From positions 186,001-250,000 of the forward strand of contig MU385897.1 of NCBI GenBank assembly GCA_022497145.1: a DNA stretch of 64,000 nucleotides, written 5' to 3'. The position numbers and the translations under genes were made by a program. Positions 24,649 through 36,630 of the stretch are shown piece by piece; the first letter of the stretch is position 1, and each line of letters starts with the position of its first letter. Under the pieces are notes generated by a model. It was not told the DNA's origin and did no database searches. It was given only the letters and a program-made list of their open reading frames with translations. This DNA is from Rostrohypoxylon terebratum (taxonomy: Eukaryota > Ascomycota > Sordariomycetes > Xylariales > Hypoxylaceae).

Positions 24649-26216
24649 CTTGTCGGCTAGTAAGGTATGTAGTTGGAGTGGATTGTTTGGATGGGTGATG
24701 TTTAAGGCAAAAAATGCCCTTGGATCTTTCAAAAACCAGTCATAGACCTTCGGGAGGGTCTGTGGCTTCTTATAGACCTTTTTCTTTGCATACTCCCTCC
24801 CTTCCTCCGTCCACTCCGGCCACCGATTCACAACATGCAGAGATTCTACCTGCGTCCGAGTACGGCTAGGTGACAATCGAGGTTGGAGCTCGAATTCTCA
24901 CCTCTTCATTGGTCGGAAATTCCACATCCCACTAAAATCGGGGGTGGTTGGGTCGGTTGGGTCACATCCCAGCCTCTAATCTTTCACCGCCAGGCTGGCG
25001 CCTCGAATTCGGAATCGCATCGAAGGGACCACGCCTTAAATCTTAATGAACCACGATCCTTTTAGGTATAGGAGACCAATGGCCACGTACCAGATGGGAC
25101 CAGAACTGCTTCCCCGGGTTGTGATGGCCATATTACAACTAACACTGCCCAACAAGCGGACACCTTACCCGCCGTCCACACTCCAAAGGTCCAAATGTCC
25201 AAATGTCCGGGACAGCAGGACTTGAAAGAAAGCGAGATTTAACGCCTTGGCGAAACTCACCGCACGGATGGCGTACTGCCAACACACGATACCATTCGTC
25301 ATGTTGATCATCCATATTTCAAGACAGTGTCTCGGAGCGAACAAAAGCCTATTTTTGCGATCGCGCAAACGTGCGGTACCGGTATCGTCTCGGATAGGCA
25401 TCTCATCCTTCGAGTCACTGTTTACTAGGTACTATCGTCGTGAGGGGTTCTACTGTGATATGTAGACCGCTTTCATCCTCACTTCACCGTCTAACCAGAA
25501 CCCCTGCTAGGCGTATGTAGAGCCTGTCGCTTTGCTTAGGCACCACGCCCATTCGATCACAAATCCGGAATAGCATCAGCGGACTGTGCAGGTTACACAT
25601 GCATTCGATTGAGTAAGCAGATCGACTTCGGTATCTTTCACTTGGTAGAAGCATAGTGGCCCGTTCTCAATTCACGATCTTCATTAATAAGGTACTCGGG
25701 TATCGTATGTGATCCGACGTTAAACGCTCGGACACCTCTCCGTCACGTCATTTCGCCGCCTCGTTTTTCAGGCATAGCAGGTTTGGTAAACATTAAGATG
25801 GTGATAATCTGATGATCTGCTGACGACAGAAGTTCGCCTACCAAACTACAACGAACCGAGTTTCGCTCGCTTTTGACTCGGGTCATGTCTTCCTGTCTGG
25901 CTTCCTGATCCGGGACAAGCCTCCGATAGCCCAATCGGATCCCTAGAGGTCTGGAGCCATGCTAGCCTAGGTACCTTTAGTTGTTGATGATGATGATGAT
26001 GATTACAGTCGATGTAACATGGCAAGCCTAATAATCACTAACGTCTTACTACTACTATGTTCAAAAATGCATAGAGAACAACACGAACTAATTATCCGAC
26101 TATTATAACTTCATCTATGCCTAACCCCCAAGGCCGACTAGTGGAGCGTATAGACCCGATAGCGGAACGAACCGCCAATCGCAACCCACGTACTGACCCG
26201 TTCCGACCTAAGCCTC
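24649..26216. other. Intergenic, no supported gene
   Basis: Short frames only. A TGATGATGATGATGATGAT microsatellite lies near 25985-26003, and a CCTAGGTACC word near 25968-25977. The left part may hold promoter sequence for the small peptide gene. Confidence 0.4.
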
Positions 26217-27437
26217 CTACATACCGGGGAGCTTGTCGAGCCCTGTCGAACAGATTAGCACATCTATCCACGTATCTCTCTCGCACACTAAGAACGGTCC
26301 CGAGAAAAAAAGAAGGAAAAAACTTACATCCGTCGGTCTCCTCGTCGATGGTGGTGGGGATCTTGCACTGGTTGGCGACGCTCATGGACTGCTTGGTGAT
26401 AGAGCCGCAGCCGTCGTAGAAGCACTCGGACTTGTCCATGGCGCGCTGCAGGGCGTCGCCCTTCCAGCCGAACATGTAGTCGGCGTGTGTGCCGTAGCCC
26501 TTGCCCTCGAAGCTCCACACGAACGGGTTCGGCTGGCCCGACTGCCACATGCTGTTGAACTTGGTCGTGTCCCACGTCGTCTCGAAGGTCACCTGCGGTA
26601 CGCGGACGCTGTGGGTGGCCCATATCTGTTAGTTGCACGCTCGCCTTAGGAGTGGGAGGAGGGGGCTAGGTTCTGGGGCATCAGGTGGGTACGTACGGGT
26701 GCGAAGACGGGCACGCGGGCGCGTTGTTGAAGTAGTCCGTGTTGACGGTGTTGTACATGTGCGACTGGTGGTCCGGGCTGTCGAGGTTCTTGCCGTCCCA
26801 GCAGGGCGGGAAGTGGTGCGCGGTGAAGATGCCGCCCGAGCATGGGCTGGTCGGGAAGTCGCCCAGCAGCGGGCCTCGGTTGCCTCCCGTCAGGCACTGG
26901 TAGTTGAGACCGATGTTTCGGTTCTCCGCGGTCGGGCTGCCCACGGTCATTCGGAATCCCTGAGACGAGCATTAGAGGGTTTGGACGGAGTTAGAGGGAG
27001 GGAGGTAGGTGGTGCGTTACCGGCGGGAATGCCGTGATCTTCTGCTGGTTGAGGTTGTCCCTGCTTAGGTCGAACTGGGTGTAGTAGACGGTAAGTCCAC
27101 CCTGAGCGCCTTGCGAGCCTCCTAGCAGCGGCTGGACGGGAAGCACGGGTACACGGTGGTAAGAGCCGTTGGTGGGGTGCTTGAAGTAAAGGTGAGCAGT
27201 CCAGTAGTTGGAGAAGTCCTCCGACATCTGGCAAGTGGTGCAGGTGGCCCTGGCACCAACGTCGCCGGTCATGGTGGCGTTGAAGGCATTTCCGCCGACG
27301 ATGTGGTGGACGTGGGCGGACGGGGCCTCGCCGGGCTGGACGACGGGGTCAAGTCGTTGGATCGTCAGAGTCGAGCACGGAAAGCGGAGTCCGGCGTAGA
27401 CGGGCGCGATGAGCGCGGTAGCTGTGAGTAACTTCAT
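26217..27437 (-). CDS. Secreted DUF1996-domain protein
   Basis: This extracellular protein family is widespread in filamentous fungi, and its biochemical role is not established. Four exons are read: 27437-27021, 26959-26697, 26608-26328 and 26242-26217, for 328 residues. A signal peptide MKLLTATALIAPVYA leads. Family hallmarks are HVHHIVGGNAF (about 43-53), the paired-Cys segment CTTCQMSEDFSNYW, CWDGKNLDSPDH in the middle and FVWSFEGKGYGTHADY later. Paired cysteines suggest disulfides. The 26-nt last exon, giving DGWLDKLPGM, was chosen because family members end in a similar DGW-L-PG phrase. There is no WSC or cellulose-binding domain. GC content is high compared with the flanks. Confidence 0.92.
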
Positions 27438-28604
27438 CTTCGAGGCAAGGCTCTCCTTGACGATTCTATCGACTGAGCAGTGGGGGTCTGAAGATCTGGA
27501 AAGACCAGAGAAGCACGACTCTGGATCTGCAGAGCTATTTGACTTCTTTCACGTTGCCATAGCCCTTCGTTAAGCGACAGAGTCTCGAATCGGATAGCGG
27601 AGTGCGATGAATGGAGGTCAACATGGCGAAGGTCTAGTACCAATCGGATTGCGTCTAGACCACACCTTGGAAGGCATATTATCCGGTGATATGGCAATCT
27701 CATATATTTTTAGGTATGGCCGACAGACAGCGTTCTCGGCAAATGCCCCTGCTAGGTGTTCATTGGCCTTAAAAAGTGCCGCGTGCCAGGCACATGGACT
27801 GTATCTCATCCTCATATATTGTACGTCTGATGGCAAGGCAATCGTGGATGCGCTATTGGACGTGGTTAAATCGGGCCAGACTTGGGCTGATCCAAAGTGT
27901 ATGCTGAGTTTGGTACTGATCGGGGCAACTGTCACCGTTCAACCCATCCGCGCGCGCCCCCCTTGCGTATCTGACGCGCGATGAACGACTACCGCCGCTG
28001 GTTCCCCGGACAGTGGTGGGGGGGAGGCGGAAGATGATAATCACGACCGCTTTTTCCGGTCCCGATGGCGAGACGCCCGAATTTGATACCCCTATCACCC
28101 TTCCACAACGCTTATTGGTAAACAGTATTTGAAATTGTTAATTGATCCTAGAGGAGTAAATAAATTTTGAGGCGATAGAAAAGAAAGGCAGATCATTTGG
28201 CCTATGTATACTTATTACCTACCTAGTACCATGTCAATGAATAAGGGATGACTCAATGGGATCGAAGGGTTTTTTTATTTGCCAGTATTTACGAACAATA
28301 CCTACCTACCATTCATATGTCTAAGATTACCTAGGTCTGATAATTTCTTTCTTTCCCGCCTCCTCTTTTGACCCTTTCATGTTCTTGAGCTCAGAAGTAC
28401 CAAACTCACAGCCTTGCGATGACATATTTTGGGCTGTAGCCGATCGTTAAAGCGAAGAACATCCACAGCCATGGGTAGCTCCTAGATCATTCCCGCATGA
28501 AGGTGTTGGTGCCTACTTCTTTCGGTAGCAAGAAGTTCCAGTGAAGGTGTTGTAAGGAGAAAGGTGAAATTCTCATACAATTTCCATGATCATTCGTCGG
28601 TGCG
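27438..28604. other. Intergenic, DUF1996 upstream and RBR downstream
   Basis: No supported gene. The promoter of the DUF1996 gene should lie in the left part. TACCTACCTAG-type words occur near 28216-28226, 28299-28310 and 28329-28334. Confidence 0.45.
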
Positions 28605-29384
28605 TCATTTGAACAAGCGGCGTACGAGCCTTAATATCCAGTTGGTTTTTTTTGTTTGATGTCCTAGAGGCCTAGGATTATTGACCGGTCTTAAATGACA
28701 TTGACATGTGCCCGCCTGACTGAGACAGTCATAACAGAAATCGGCACCGCACTCAGCGCATCTATTAATGGATCAATATTACCTATCAATCAAATCCATC
28801 GAAGATACGTACATCATGTGCAAGCAGCCTCCAGTGCGTTCAATCATCGTCTGGCACCTTGGGCAACGTTTCCAACCCATTCGATGGCTGATCCGAATAG
28901 TTCGTTGAAGATCCTTGTCGAAGGAGCAGGCTCCGGCATGGTAAGCTCCTTTGCAGGAGACGCACGTCTTCGCAAAACACTTATTGCACTCGGCCCATTT
29001 GGTTCGGTACCGGTAGGAATAGGAAGGAATAAAAGTCGAGCAGACCGGGTTATGACAGTAGACTTTGTGAGGATCCGCACGCTCAACGAGCTTAGCTCGG
29101 AACCTTTCTACTAGTTGAGGATCAAGGAAATCCTCATTGGGCTCGAGAGGAATTTCTTCGAGGCAGCAGCGTGGTGGAAATCGTGAGGCATCATTTGTGG
29201 CGGTCTCAAAGAGTTCATTTAGGCAAAGTGGACAATAGTCGTGGTTACAAGGTACTTGTACTAGGTCAGTGGTATCCAGCGTCTCCATGCACACAGCGCA
29301 GTGTTTTCGTTCTCGCCGTCGCCGGGTCGAACTTATAGTTGCAGAGGAGATGAATCCGGCATGTGATGTTTTGTTCGTCGCCAT
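28605..29384 (-). CDS. RBR-type E3 ubiquitin ligase
   Basis: RBR ligases pass ubiquitin from an E2 through a thioester on a RING2 cysteine. Exons are 29384-28813 and 28761-28605 with a 51-nt intron, giving 242 residues. RING1 starts at CAVCMETL and continues CNHDYCPLC. The IBR domain contains CHNPVCSTF, CNKCFAKTC and CKGAYHAG. RING2 has CPRCQTMIERTGGCLHM, where the Cys of GGC is the expected catalytic residue. Across the intron it continues CAECGADFCYDC, which confirms the splice. The start MATNKTSH at 29384 was preferred to upstream in-frame codons because the latter add a non-protein-like leader. There is no membrane anchor or extra domain, so this is one of the short fungal RBR proteins. 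Its substrate is unknown. Confidence 0.93.
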
Positions 29385-30430
29385 TGCAGAAGAGACGTGT
29401 ATGAGGTCTGAAGTCTGATGTCTGATGTTACCGAGTGGTGATTTCGTTTGGTAGAGATGTTCGCACTGAAAAAAGCCGAAAAAATGTTTTCTAATAACCA
29501 GTACCAGCCCCATTACCAGCTTGTATGGGATGAGATGTAGAGTTTGCAGGAAATGGTGCAAGATACTACCTAGTAGGTAGATACAATATGTTTGGCTGAA
29601 CATACCTACCTAGTATACTGTAAGTCTTTGCACAACAGTTTGGATAGAGGGAATTGCATTGGTACCTAGCCTCGACCATAACTGCGCTTGTTTGCCTTGC
29701 GATATCCGATATCCATACTAGTGATGCTTTGATCCATGAGCAACGAACGGTCGTTCCAATCAATTATGGCCGAGCTTCTGCGAGTGCTTTGATGTTGTTG
29801 CTTTGGTGTCGAAGTGTAAACCGTTTGCCTGCTATTTTTGACTGTGCGTTCCCCTAACCCCTATTTTAATCGTTCTAATCCATTGATGTATCAACTAGGT
29901 AATGGATAAGTAGGTACTAGGTAGGACTTCAAGAACCCAACACTGGGTATCTACCTACATAGTACTAGGTACTACCCAGTAGGTACTAGGTACCTAGGGA
30001 TATATATTATAGGTAGCTCCTTCCTGAAAATATAAACACTCTTTCCTTCGAAGGATATTGATCGGATCTCGGAAGTTTGTGTTGCCCATATGACGAAATG
30101 TGAGTGATGTGAGTCGTCACAGGTCAACTTCTATATACCTAGTACTATCCTCGAGTGTATCCATACCTATCATTAAATTGACTACTAGGTATACTGCCTC
30201 CTAACCACCAAATAAAATCATATTCACGGTCGACTCAAATTCTCAGAAATCCCGAAAAGCGCAGCGCAAGAGCTTCCTCCAATCGAAAGCGACCAATTCG
30301 GTGCTAAATTTTGACGTCTTTGGAAACTCGCGTCTCTTTCTCATTGGCGACGGCAGGCTAGTTGACTGACCTATCGGTGCAACCTCCTATTTCGACCGTC
30401 ATTGGCGAGATGACGTGAAATCACATCTGT
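29385..30430. other. Intergenic, rich in palindromic words
   Basis: No gene is supported. GTACCTAGG-type words are very dense at 29893-29998 and recur near 29568-29615 and 30134-30192. The right end abuts the esterase remnant. Confidence 0.5.
29893..29998. repeat. Dense cluster of GTACCTAGG-type words
   Basis: About eight partly overlapping copies of TAGGTACTAGG, CTACCTA and TAGGTACCTAGG lie within about 105 bases. This is one of the densest concentrations of the word family in the window. Confidence 0.6.
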
Positions 30431-30871
30431 CTGCTAATAACACGTGAAGACAGCCATGGCACGTCCGAGTTCTACCGAGCGCGCGCGCCCGGCGATAACG
30501 AAACGTCTGATCCAAGAAGAGCACGGGCTTACTCACTAGGTACGCACGTAGCCGCCGCGCTCGAGTGGGACGAGCCGATGCAAGTCATGAATGTGATTCC
30601 TTCACGACCTGACAGTTACGAGTGCGCGATGCACGATACGGGGATGCCGCCTTTCGTCGTTGACCTGCGTCTCTTGAGAATCCCGCCTGTGTTGCAGCGC
30701 TTCATCGGCGTTGTTTACCACCCCGCCACAGAGCGGCCGAGTCACTACATCAAATCCGTCTTCGCTGATCAATATGACGCCTTCGTTTGGTTCGACCGGA
30801 CGAGTGCTGTCCATACACTCGAGATCATAGTCGAAAAAGGTTCTTTCGAGGGGAGAAACATATCCATTTGA
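30431..30871 (+). pseudogene. Remnant of an erythromycin-esterase-family gene
   Basis: The plus-strand frame reads LLITREDSHGTSEFYRARA from about 30434, matching the N-terminal active-site region of this family (usual form G-E-x-S-H-G-T-x-E-F-Y). The next family piece, ITKRLIQEEHG (30495-30527), is in a different frame, so a frameshift precedes it. The first frame then resumes with YSLGTHVAAALEWDEP and runs to 30871. It includes the C-terminal signature RFIGVVYHPATER, then SHYIKSVFADQYDAFVWFD. Family members are about 400-450 residues; only about 150 codons remain, so the central two thirds is missing. No in-frame ATG precedes the first motif. Known relatives hydrolyse macrolide lactones in bacteria, but this copy cannot make a whole enzyme. 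A short open frame from ATG 30578 keeps only the C-terminal part. Confidence 0.75.
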
Positions 30872-31917
30872 CGTCTAATGAATGAGGAGTTGAAGTGAGT
30901 ACGTCCGAATCTTTTTATTTCTAGAGCGTAAATGGAGGGGGCACGGTGGCGTTCGGCATTGTTACACGATCTTTGACAGGAGATTCGGTGTCTTCGATGT
31001 CCTGAGTCTGTACAGCATTGCTTATATGATACAATATCCATTGCACAGAAACAATAATATATTCATGGTAAGATCATAGTTGGAACAAGAATGTAAGGCG
31101 GTGGATAAAAATAGTGCCCGTAAAAACTCCATTCGGATGCATGTCAAATTATGGTCTATCAGCGCGCTCCAAAAACAGATTTGCCACCGTCCCAGATTAT
31201 GGTCCTGTTCCCCTTCCGCCGGGAATCCTCCTTTTTTGAGGTTCGTTCGCAGTAGCTACCAGATGGGTCAAACGAGAAAAAGCCACCCTAAAAAAAATCA
31301 TGTCCAGCTTAAGAAAAATAAACACCGAAAATACCTCGCCGTGTCTAATGCTAGAGGCGAAAGGATATGAGAATCTCGGCGGCGCAGAGTACGCCACGAG
31401 AACAGGATCGATTTTCTTCATGATAGTGAACTCCATACACTAGAGTAGGTATGTGATATTCGTCTCTTCAATTTCGTCGGAGCGCAAGTCCACGTCTAAC
31501 AATAAATATCTGTCTCAAATGGATGGACAAGAAACCTAACATCGTTGACATGTTCGTGTCTCGTCCCGTCGTCGTCTCGTCGTGCCTAATCCTGTTCATA
31601 TCGCCGCTAGACTCAACTCCGTCATCCCAAACTCAGTAATTTTTTCATGTTATACACTTTCTCTCGATTGAGAAGGGTGATTGATCCATCATGATAAAAC
31701 GATTCGGCCATTACCAAGGCCCCAAAGATAAAGTATTTCTTGAGAGCCGAGAGTGTTTCTGGCACAGCGATTTGCCGTGTCTGTGTTGAATAGTTGGGTA
31801 TACTAATTGAATACATCCCGTGAAATAACTGGAAGGCGGTGTACTATCACAACCGTCATGTCACAGTCGAATGGAAACGTTGCGGGTAAGATAGGTAATC
31901 GTCAAAGCATTGGCATT
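30872..31917. other. Intergenic, kinase 3' side
   Basis: AT-rich and without a supported gene. The right end should hold the 3' UTR of the kinase gene. Confidence 0.45.
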
Positions 31918-34900
31918 TCATTGACTTTGCATGACAACCTTCTTGGCCGTTTCCGTGCTGCCAATGCTGGTTTGAGTATCTCGTCTTCTGGCAGACAGTG
32001 TCCTACCCAGTGGCGAGGTAGCGTTGTCCTTAACAGGAATCCTCTTCTTGGGTTTCATAATGAGACCTTCATCGCTATCGCTCCCATCATCGTCATCGAT
32101 GGCCCTCGTAGTTAGAAGGGATGACGTGGCCAGCGCACGCTGTGGCTGTGGTAGTAGTAATGTTTGGTATTGTTCATCCTCCTCAAGTGGGAAACCGGAG
32201 AAAGGTTCCTTGATGAGAGCCGGCGGGGTTAGAGAATCTGTCGTGTCGATAAGGGAAGGACGATCAAGAGAGCCCGGTTTGAGAAGAAATTCCCCTTCGG
32301 CATCAGCGGAAATTGAACTAGCGCCGCTTAGTAACGCTGGTAGCGATGGATCTGAGCGGAACATATTGGGATCATCGTCTGGTCCTGCCATATTCCCGAG
32401 GCTGACAGGACTTGCCGACTGACTCGGGCTAGTTAGCGGAGTCATGATGGTGCCTGTAGATGCCGAAGCCGATGTGCCGGCGGTGCCGAGATCTCTCCTT
32501 GGTGGTGATTGGGGATGGTCTAGGGAAAGTTCATCGTCGGGCGAAGGAGGGCAATGGGTATAAGCGGAGCTATCTTCCCTGCGTCGAGACGCGAATAGCC
32601 TTTCGCGTTTTGCTTGCTCGTCTTCTTCCCGTTGTTGATGGCGCATCATTCGCTCGTGTGCTCGCGCGAATGATTCTGGAGTAGATGAGGTGTATACTCT
32701 TGGTGGAGGAGTATGGGTTTCCATCGGCATGGCTCTGTGAGATGCCATGGGCCGTAGATCAATTTCCACAGCACCTAGATGAGTTTCGTGTATATTCGGG
32801 TCCGAATTGGGTTGGCGGTGCTGATAAGTTCGTACGGCTCGGGGAGAGAAGAACATCGGGGAAGCTAGGGCTACTGCCTCTTGGAGAGCATGAGATGCCG
32901 TGTCCGGAGGATGGACTGAGAGTGGGCGCGTGGGAAGCTCTACATTGCCAGGCGCTACAGCTGTGCTGAGAGCAACCTTCGCTTCGGCACGTTTGTCGCT
33001 ATTGCCGAATAATCCGCGGTCAACTGATTTCGAACGGGACGATTCATCCGTAGATTCTATGTCTCTAGCCTTTCGTAAAGAAGCGATCGGGTCGTCTCTG
33101 ATGCAAGTCTCGAGAGCGGGGGTACTCGGTGTGGTTTGCCACTCTTTCTCGGGCGCGTGGGCAAGTATTGCGTTGGTGATTGATCTGGTTCGACCATGTC
33201 GGTAGCTTAATTGTCCCCTGATCGATGATAACGATGCCGATGTCGACGGCGGTCCTGCCAGATCTGATTGCGTGTTAAAATCGCAGACAGAGCAACTCGC
33301 TTTGCGTCTAAAATCTCCGCCTACCAAGGTCGAGCCACGATGCTGGGCGGAATCTGGCCTATCATGGACAGGCGACTCCTGGGGAGTCGCCGTAACGCTC
33401 TGTGACAAGGGGTGGTCGCTCTCTCTGACGGTAGCAAAATAGTCGTCGGGTCGCAGACTTTTACGACGAGCTTCTCGTACGTGCGGTGTGGGCGCTATGC
33501 TCGGAGGCGTGTCTCCTGCGGAGCTAGCAGCGCTACTAGTCGCCCTCCTCCTCGATGGACCTTCCACCCTATCGGCGCGGGAAGGGTGCATGACTTTGCC
33601 AATTGTTTTCTTCACGACCGATCGGGCTCTCTCGAGAAAAGTGAGGGGCACGACGGCACGGGTAATCTCGCGTTCGTCAACTTCGATCTTGCGGCCAGAA
33701 GTACGGCGCGAAGGGTCTGTCTCGTCAATCCATGCGATGAGGTTAGGAATCCCCTGGACAACCCACGGGTGTCGTTTTACCTCTCTAAGCCGTATTCTCT
33801 TTTCGGGATCCTTGGTAAGCATGCGGCGCAAGAGGTCATATAGTAGATCGTCGATTTCTTCATAAGCGAGGACACTGTCGTCTCGATATGGCTCGCTGTT
33901 TATGCGTTTGTATAACGATGTTGATTGAGGTGAATGCTGTGGGTCAACAGGTCTGAGTCGGCGGCGCGGTATGTATACTTCTTCTTTAGCAATTTTCTGG
34001 AACATCTGCCATTCGTCTTCGGCCATAAATGGGATTCGAGCGAATATCAAGCAATACAATGTTACTCCTAGAGACCAAACGTCAATCTGCTCCGAAATTT
34101 TGGGTTTGACGTTCAGGTCAGTGTAACATAGCTCAGGCGCAAAGAAAGCCGGTGTGCCGACAGTCTTAGCCAGCTCAAGGTCGTCATCAAAATCACGAGC
34201 TTCAGATTCTGATACAAGTTCGTCCTGTTCGCCTTCGCGGATAGGTCGACCAAAGTAAGAAACTCCGAAGTCAGAGATTTTGACTCGATGGTCTCTGGTC
34301 CATAGTAGATTGGCAGGCTTAATGTCACGGTGAACTACGCCTTCGTAATGCAGGTATTCTAAGCCAAGCACAGTGTCTCGGAAGGTGGCACGGGCATCGT
34401 CGATGGTAAAGCAGGGGACGTAGGAATAGTCATCTGCGAAGGGATCGTGAGGTTGCGGATTGTAATCGACCGATGACATGTGGGAGATGATCGAGTCTGC
34501 CATACTCGGAGATCGACCGCGGAACATGGCATCCTCTGGGAAAGCGCTAGTTAGTGTTCTGTCCAGGGCAGAAGAGGAACCAGGTTGAGAGCGGAGAGGC
34601 CCCGGAGTCTCTATATCGTTTTCGGCGTCGGCAGCAAAACCGACTGAGGAGGCGTCGTATTCTGAGGGGAGGGGAGTGCTTGCTCGAGAGCCCGACGGAG
34701 CAGATTGGGCGTGTGAGCGAGCCGGAGACGTGGCTCTTGACCCAACCCTCGAGGCCGACGACAGTACTGGGCCGGACTGCAGGAAACCACTACCACTTCT
34801 CCCTATGGAATAGGAGTGAGCCTCCGAGCCATCGTCATTTGCAGCACCGTATTCGATACTCCAAAAGTCGCCTGGGCCCTTCTGAGTCTGTTGCATTTTC

Positions 34901-35900
34901 GCCCTCTTGACATCATTAAGGGCTTGCCGCCTTTCGAGAAGTTGGATGTAGCGCTCTTCCTCTTCCGTACTCAGTTCCCCTCGCATTTCTTTCTCGACCC
35001 TTCTCCTCTCGATACTGCAGATGTACGGCAAGCCCTTCTTCCTCCAGATAACCTCTCCCAATTCGACGTGTTCCAATACCATATAGATCTTCTTGAACTC
35101 TGGGTCGTCAATGATCTCGAGAAGAGCGACAACGTTGGGGTGACGGATCTTCTTCAGAATAGCGATCTCTCTCTTAGTTTTGTCTTGAGGAGAGGCGGTG
35201 ACTTTGCCCAGACGACGCTTCTTAGAGAATCTGGGAATGATCTTGATCGCCACATTCTCGCCGGACTCCAGGTTCCTAGCCAGTTTGACCTTGCCATGAA
35301 CGCCGCGACCAAGTTCTTCGATTACTTCGTATTGATTGATGATTTTTCGTCCCGTCATAAGATCCATGTCAACAAGGGCTTTGTGCGTTCTACATTCGAG
35401 AAAACTCGTTAGCACAGAGCAATTTACCATTGATGTGGGTTAAACAAAGACTATCGGCGATCAAATTTAGTTTCGCCTTTCACTCAGGTAATCGTGCCCA
35501 ACACCAACACATGATATGGGGGCACACAGCAGACAGCTGTGAAAATGGTACTATTCACAAAGGGTCACACAGGCGAGACTTACTCTCTAACCCTATGATT
35601 CTGCAATGGGTGCAGATATGGACTGGCCATAGTGACCGCCGGCGTGGAGGCATCGGAGACAGAATGTGCCAGCAAAGCATGAGGACGAGAGTTTGTTGGA
35701 CTGAATAGTCCCGGAGACGATATCGGCGTGCTGTTGGCAGTTCTAGAAGGAAGGGCGGAGAATGAAGGATTATTGATGTCGGTAATGAGGTGAGGAGGAG
35801 GGTGCGGGTGCGGGTGCGGGTGCGGGTGAGGGTGAGGGTGAGGATGAGGATGAGGGGATTGAGAAGGTGGTGGAAGTGGTGGTTGCTGTTGCGTGTCCAT
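31918..35900 (-). CDS. Ser/Thr kinase, CaMKK/Ssp1/Sak1 (AMPK-kinase) type
   Basis: This is a probable upstream kinase of AMPK/Snf1 in nutrient and stress signalling. Exon 1 is 35900-35584 and exon 2 is 35389-31918; the 194-nt intron has GTAAGTC and TGTAG ends. The product is 1,262 residues. The N-terminus carries a His-Pro tract (about 17-35). The kinase domain begins about residue 126 with the Gly loop LGRGVHGKV and catalytic Lys155 in VAIKII. The catalytic loop VHRDIKPANLLW lies at about 457 and SDFGVSYFG at about 480. GRGVHGKVKLAR and IKPANLLW are typical of the CaMKK/Sak1/Ssp1 group. A long insert of about 220 residues, partly Ser-rich, separates MVLEHVELGEV from the catalytic half, as in fungal relatives. 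The C-terminal ~650 residues are Ser/Pro-rich and likely disordered. An ATG in the intron region (35430) gives a shorter frame but a less natural leader. Confidence 0.93.
35800..35853. repeat. GGGTGC/GGGTGA hexamer array
   Basis: Six-base units GGGTGC change to GGGTGA and then GGATGA. On the minus strand they encode alternating His-Pro in the first exon of the kinase gene. Repeat number is likely to vary between isolates. Confidence 0.8.
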
Positions 35901-36105
35901 GGCGACGGGAGTATTTGGGTGGATTAGGAGGTTTTGTGGTCAGCATTCTGGGTGAATGTCGAAGCATATCGTCGCTTGGCCCTCACGGACAAGAGGAAAA
36001 GAATATGGATGCGGAATTTCAAGAGTCCATTGGTGCGGGATCGAATTGGATATGATACATAATCGACGAGCCACCAGTCCGAGCCACCAGTCGTGGAGGT
36101 AAAAT

Positions 36106-36140
36106 GAGTAGTGAGCAGAGCAGTGAGCAGTGAGCAGTGA
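36106..36140. repeat. GTGAGCA short tandem array
   Basis: Five GAGCAG/GTGAGCA-type units lie about 210 bases before the kinase start codon. Just left of it the ten-base word GCCACCAGTC is also present twice (about 36069 and 36083). Confidence 0.6.
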
Positions 36141-36582
36141 ACTGCTTGCTACCTTTGAAGGTAACGTAAATCTCGATTTGCACTGCTGCGTATTGCGTAT
36201 GGCGGTGATTCAAAGTGGGATGCGATGGACGTGATGGGCGTGTGATGGGTGTGATGTGGATTTAGTTGATCAAGTTCGTCGCCGGTATCGTCCAAAAAAA
36301 AAGGGAACAAGAACAAGTCCAACAAGAAAGAAAGAATGGTAATAGGAAGGAATTAGAATGATTCGTCGCAGAATGGGACGATGATGAATGAACCATAAAC
36401 CGGACGATAAACTGGTAGGGAAAGTGGGCAAAAAAAAAGATAGTGTTATTGAGAAAGTTTGGTCTGACTCTCTGGCGTGAGTGGAGAGACTGTTGCAGCA
36501 GTCACCACCCGCCCAGCAAGACCAAGATACCTAGCCGTATATATTACATGGTAGACTGTAGTGTACTATACAATGTACTAAT

Positions 36583-36630
36583 GTACTACCTACCTAGTAC
36601 CGTACCTACCTAGTACCTAGTAGGTATGTA
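36583..36630. repeat. Cluster of TACCTAGTAC-type words
   Basis: Four or five tandem variants of TACCTAGTAC occur in fewer than 50 bases. They belong to the dispersed palindromic word family seen throughout the non-coding DNA. Confidence 0.55.

Noticed and set aside
24535..24876. 113-codon minus-strand frame covering the small peptide
   Set aside because: The part before the internal Met looks non-coding, and placing a signal peptide at residue 76 makes no sense.
26233..27431. Plus-strand frames of 134-138 codons opposite the DUF1996 gene
   Set aside because: Their Arg/Val/Gly-rich translations are the usual antisense artefact of GC-rich coding DNA.
28779..29603. Longer RBR start (274-codon frame from 29603)
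   Set aside because: The extra leader is Phe/Leu/His-rich and crosses TAGGTAC-type words. The Met at 29384 begins a normal leader before RING1.
30456..30539. Short frame from ATG 30456 reading through the ITKRLIQEEHG segment
   Set aside because: It stops after about 27 codons and is explained better as a frameshifted piece of the esterase remnant.
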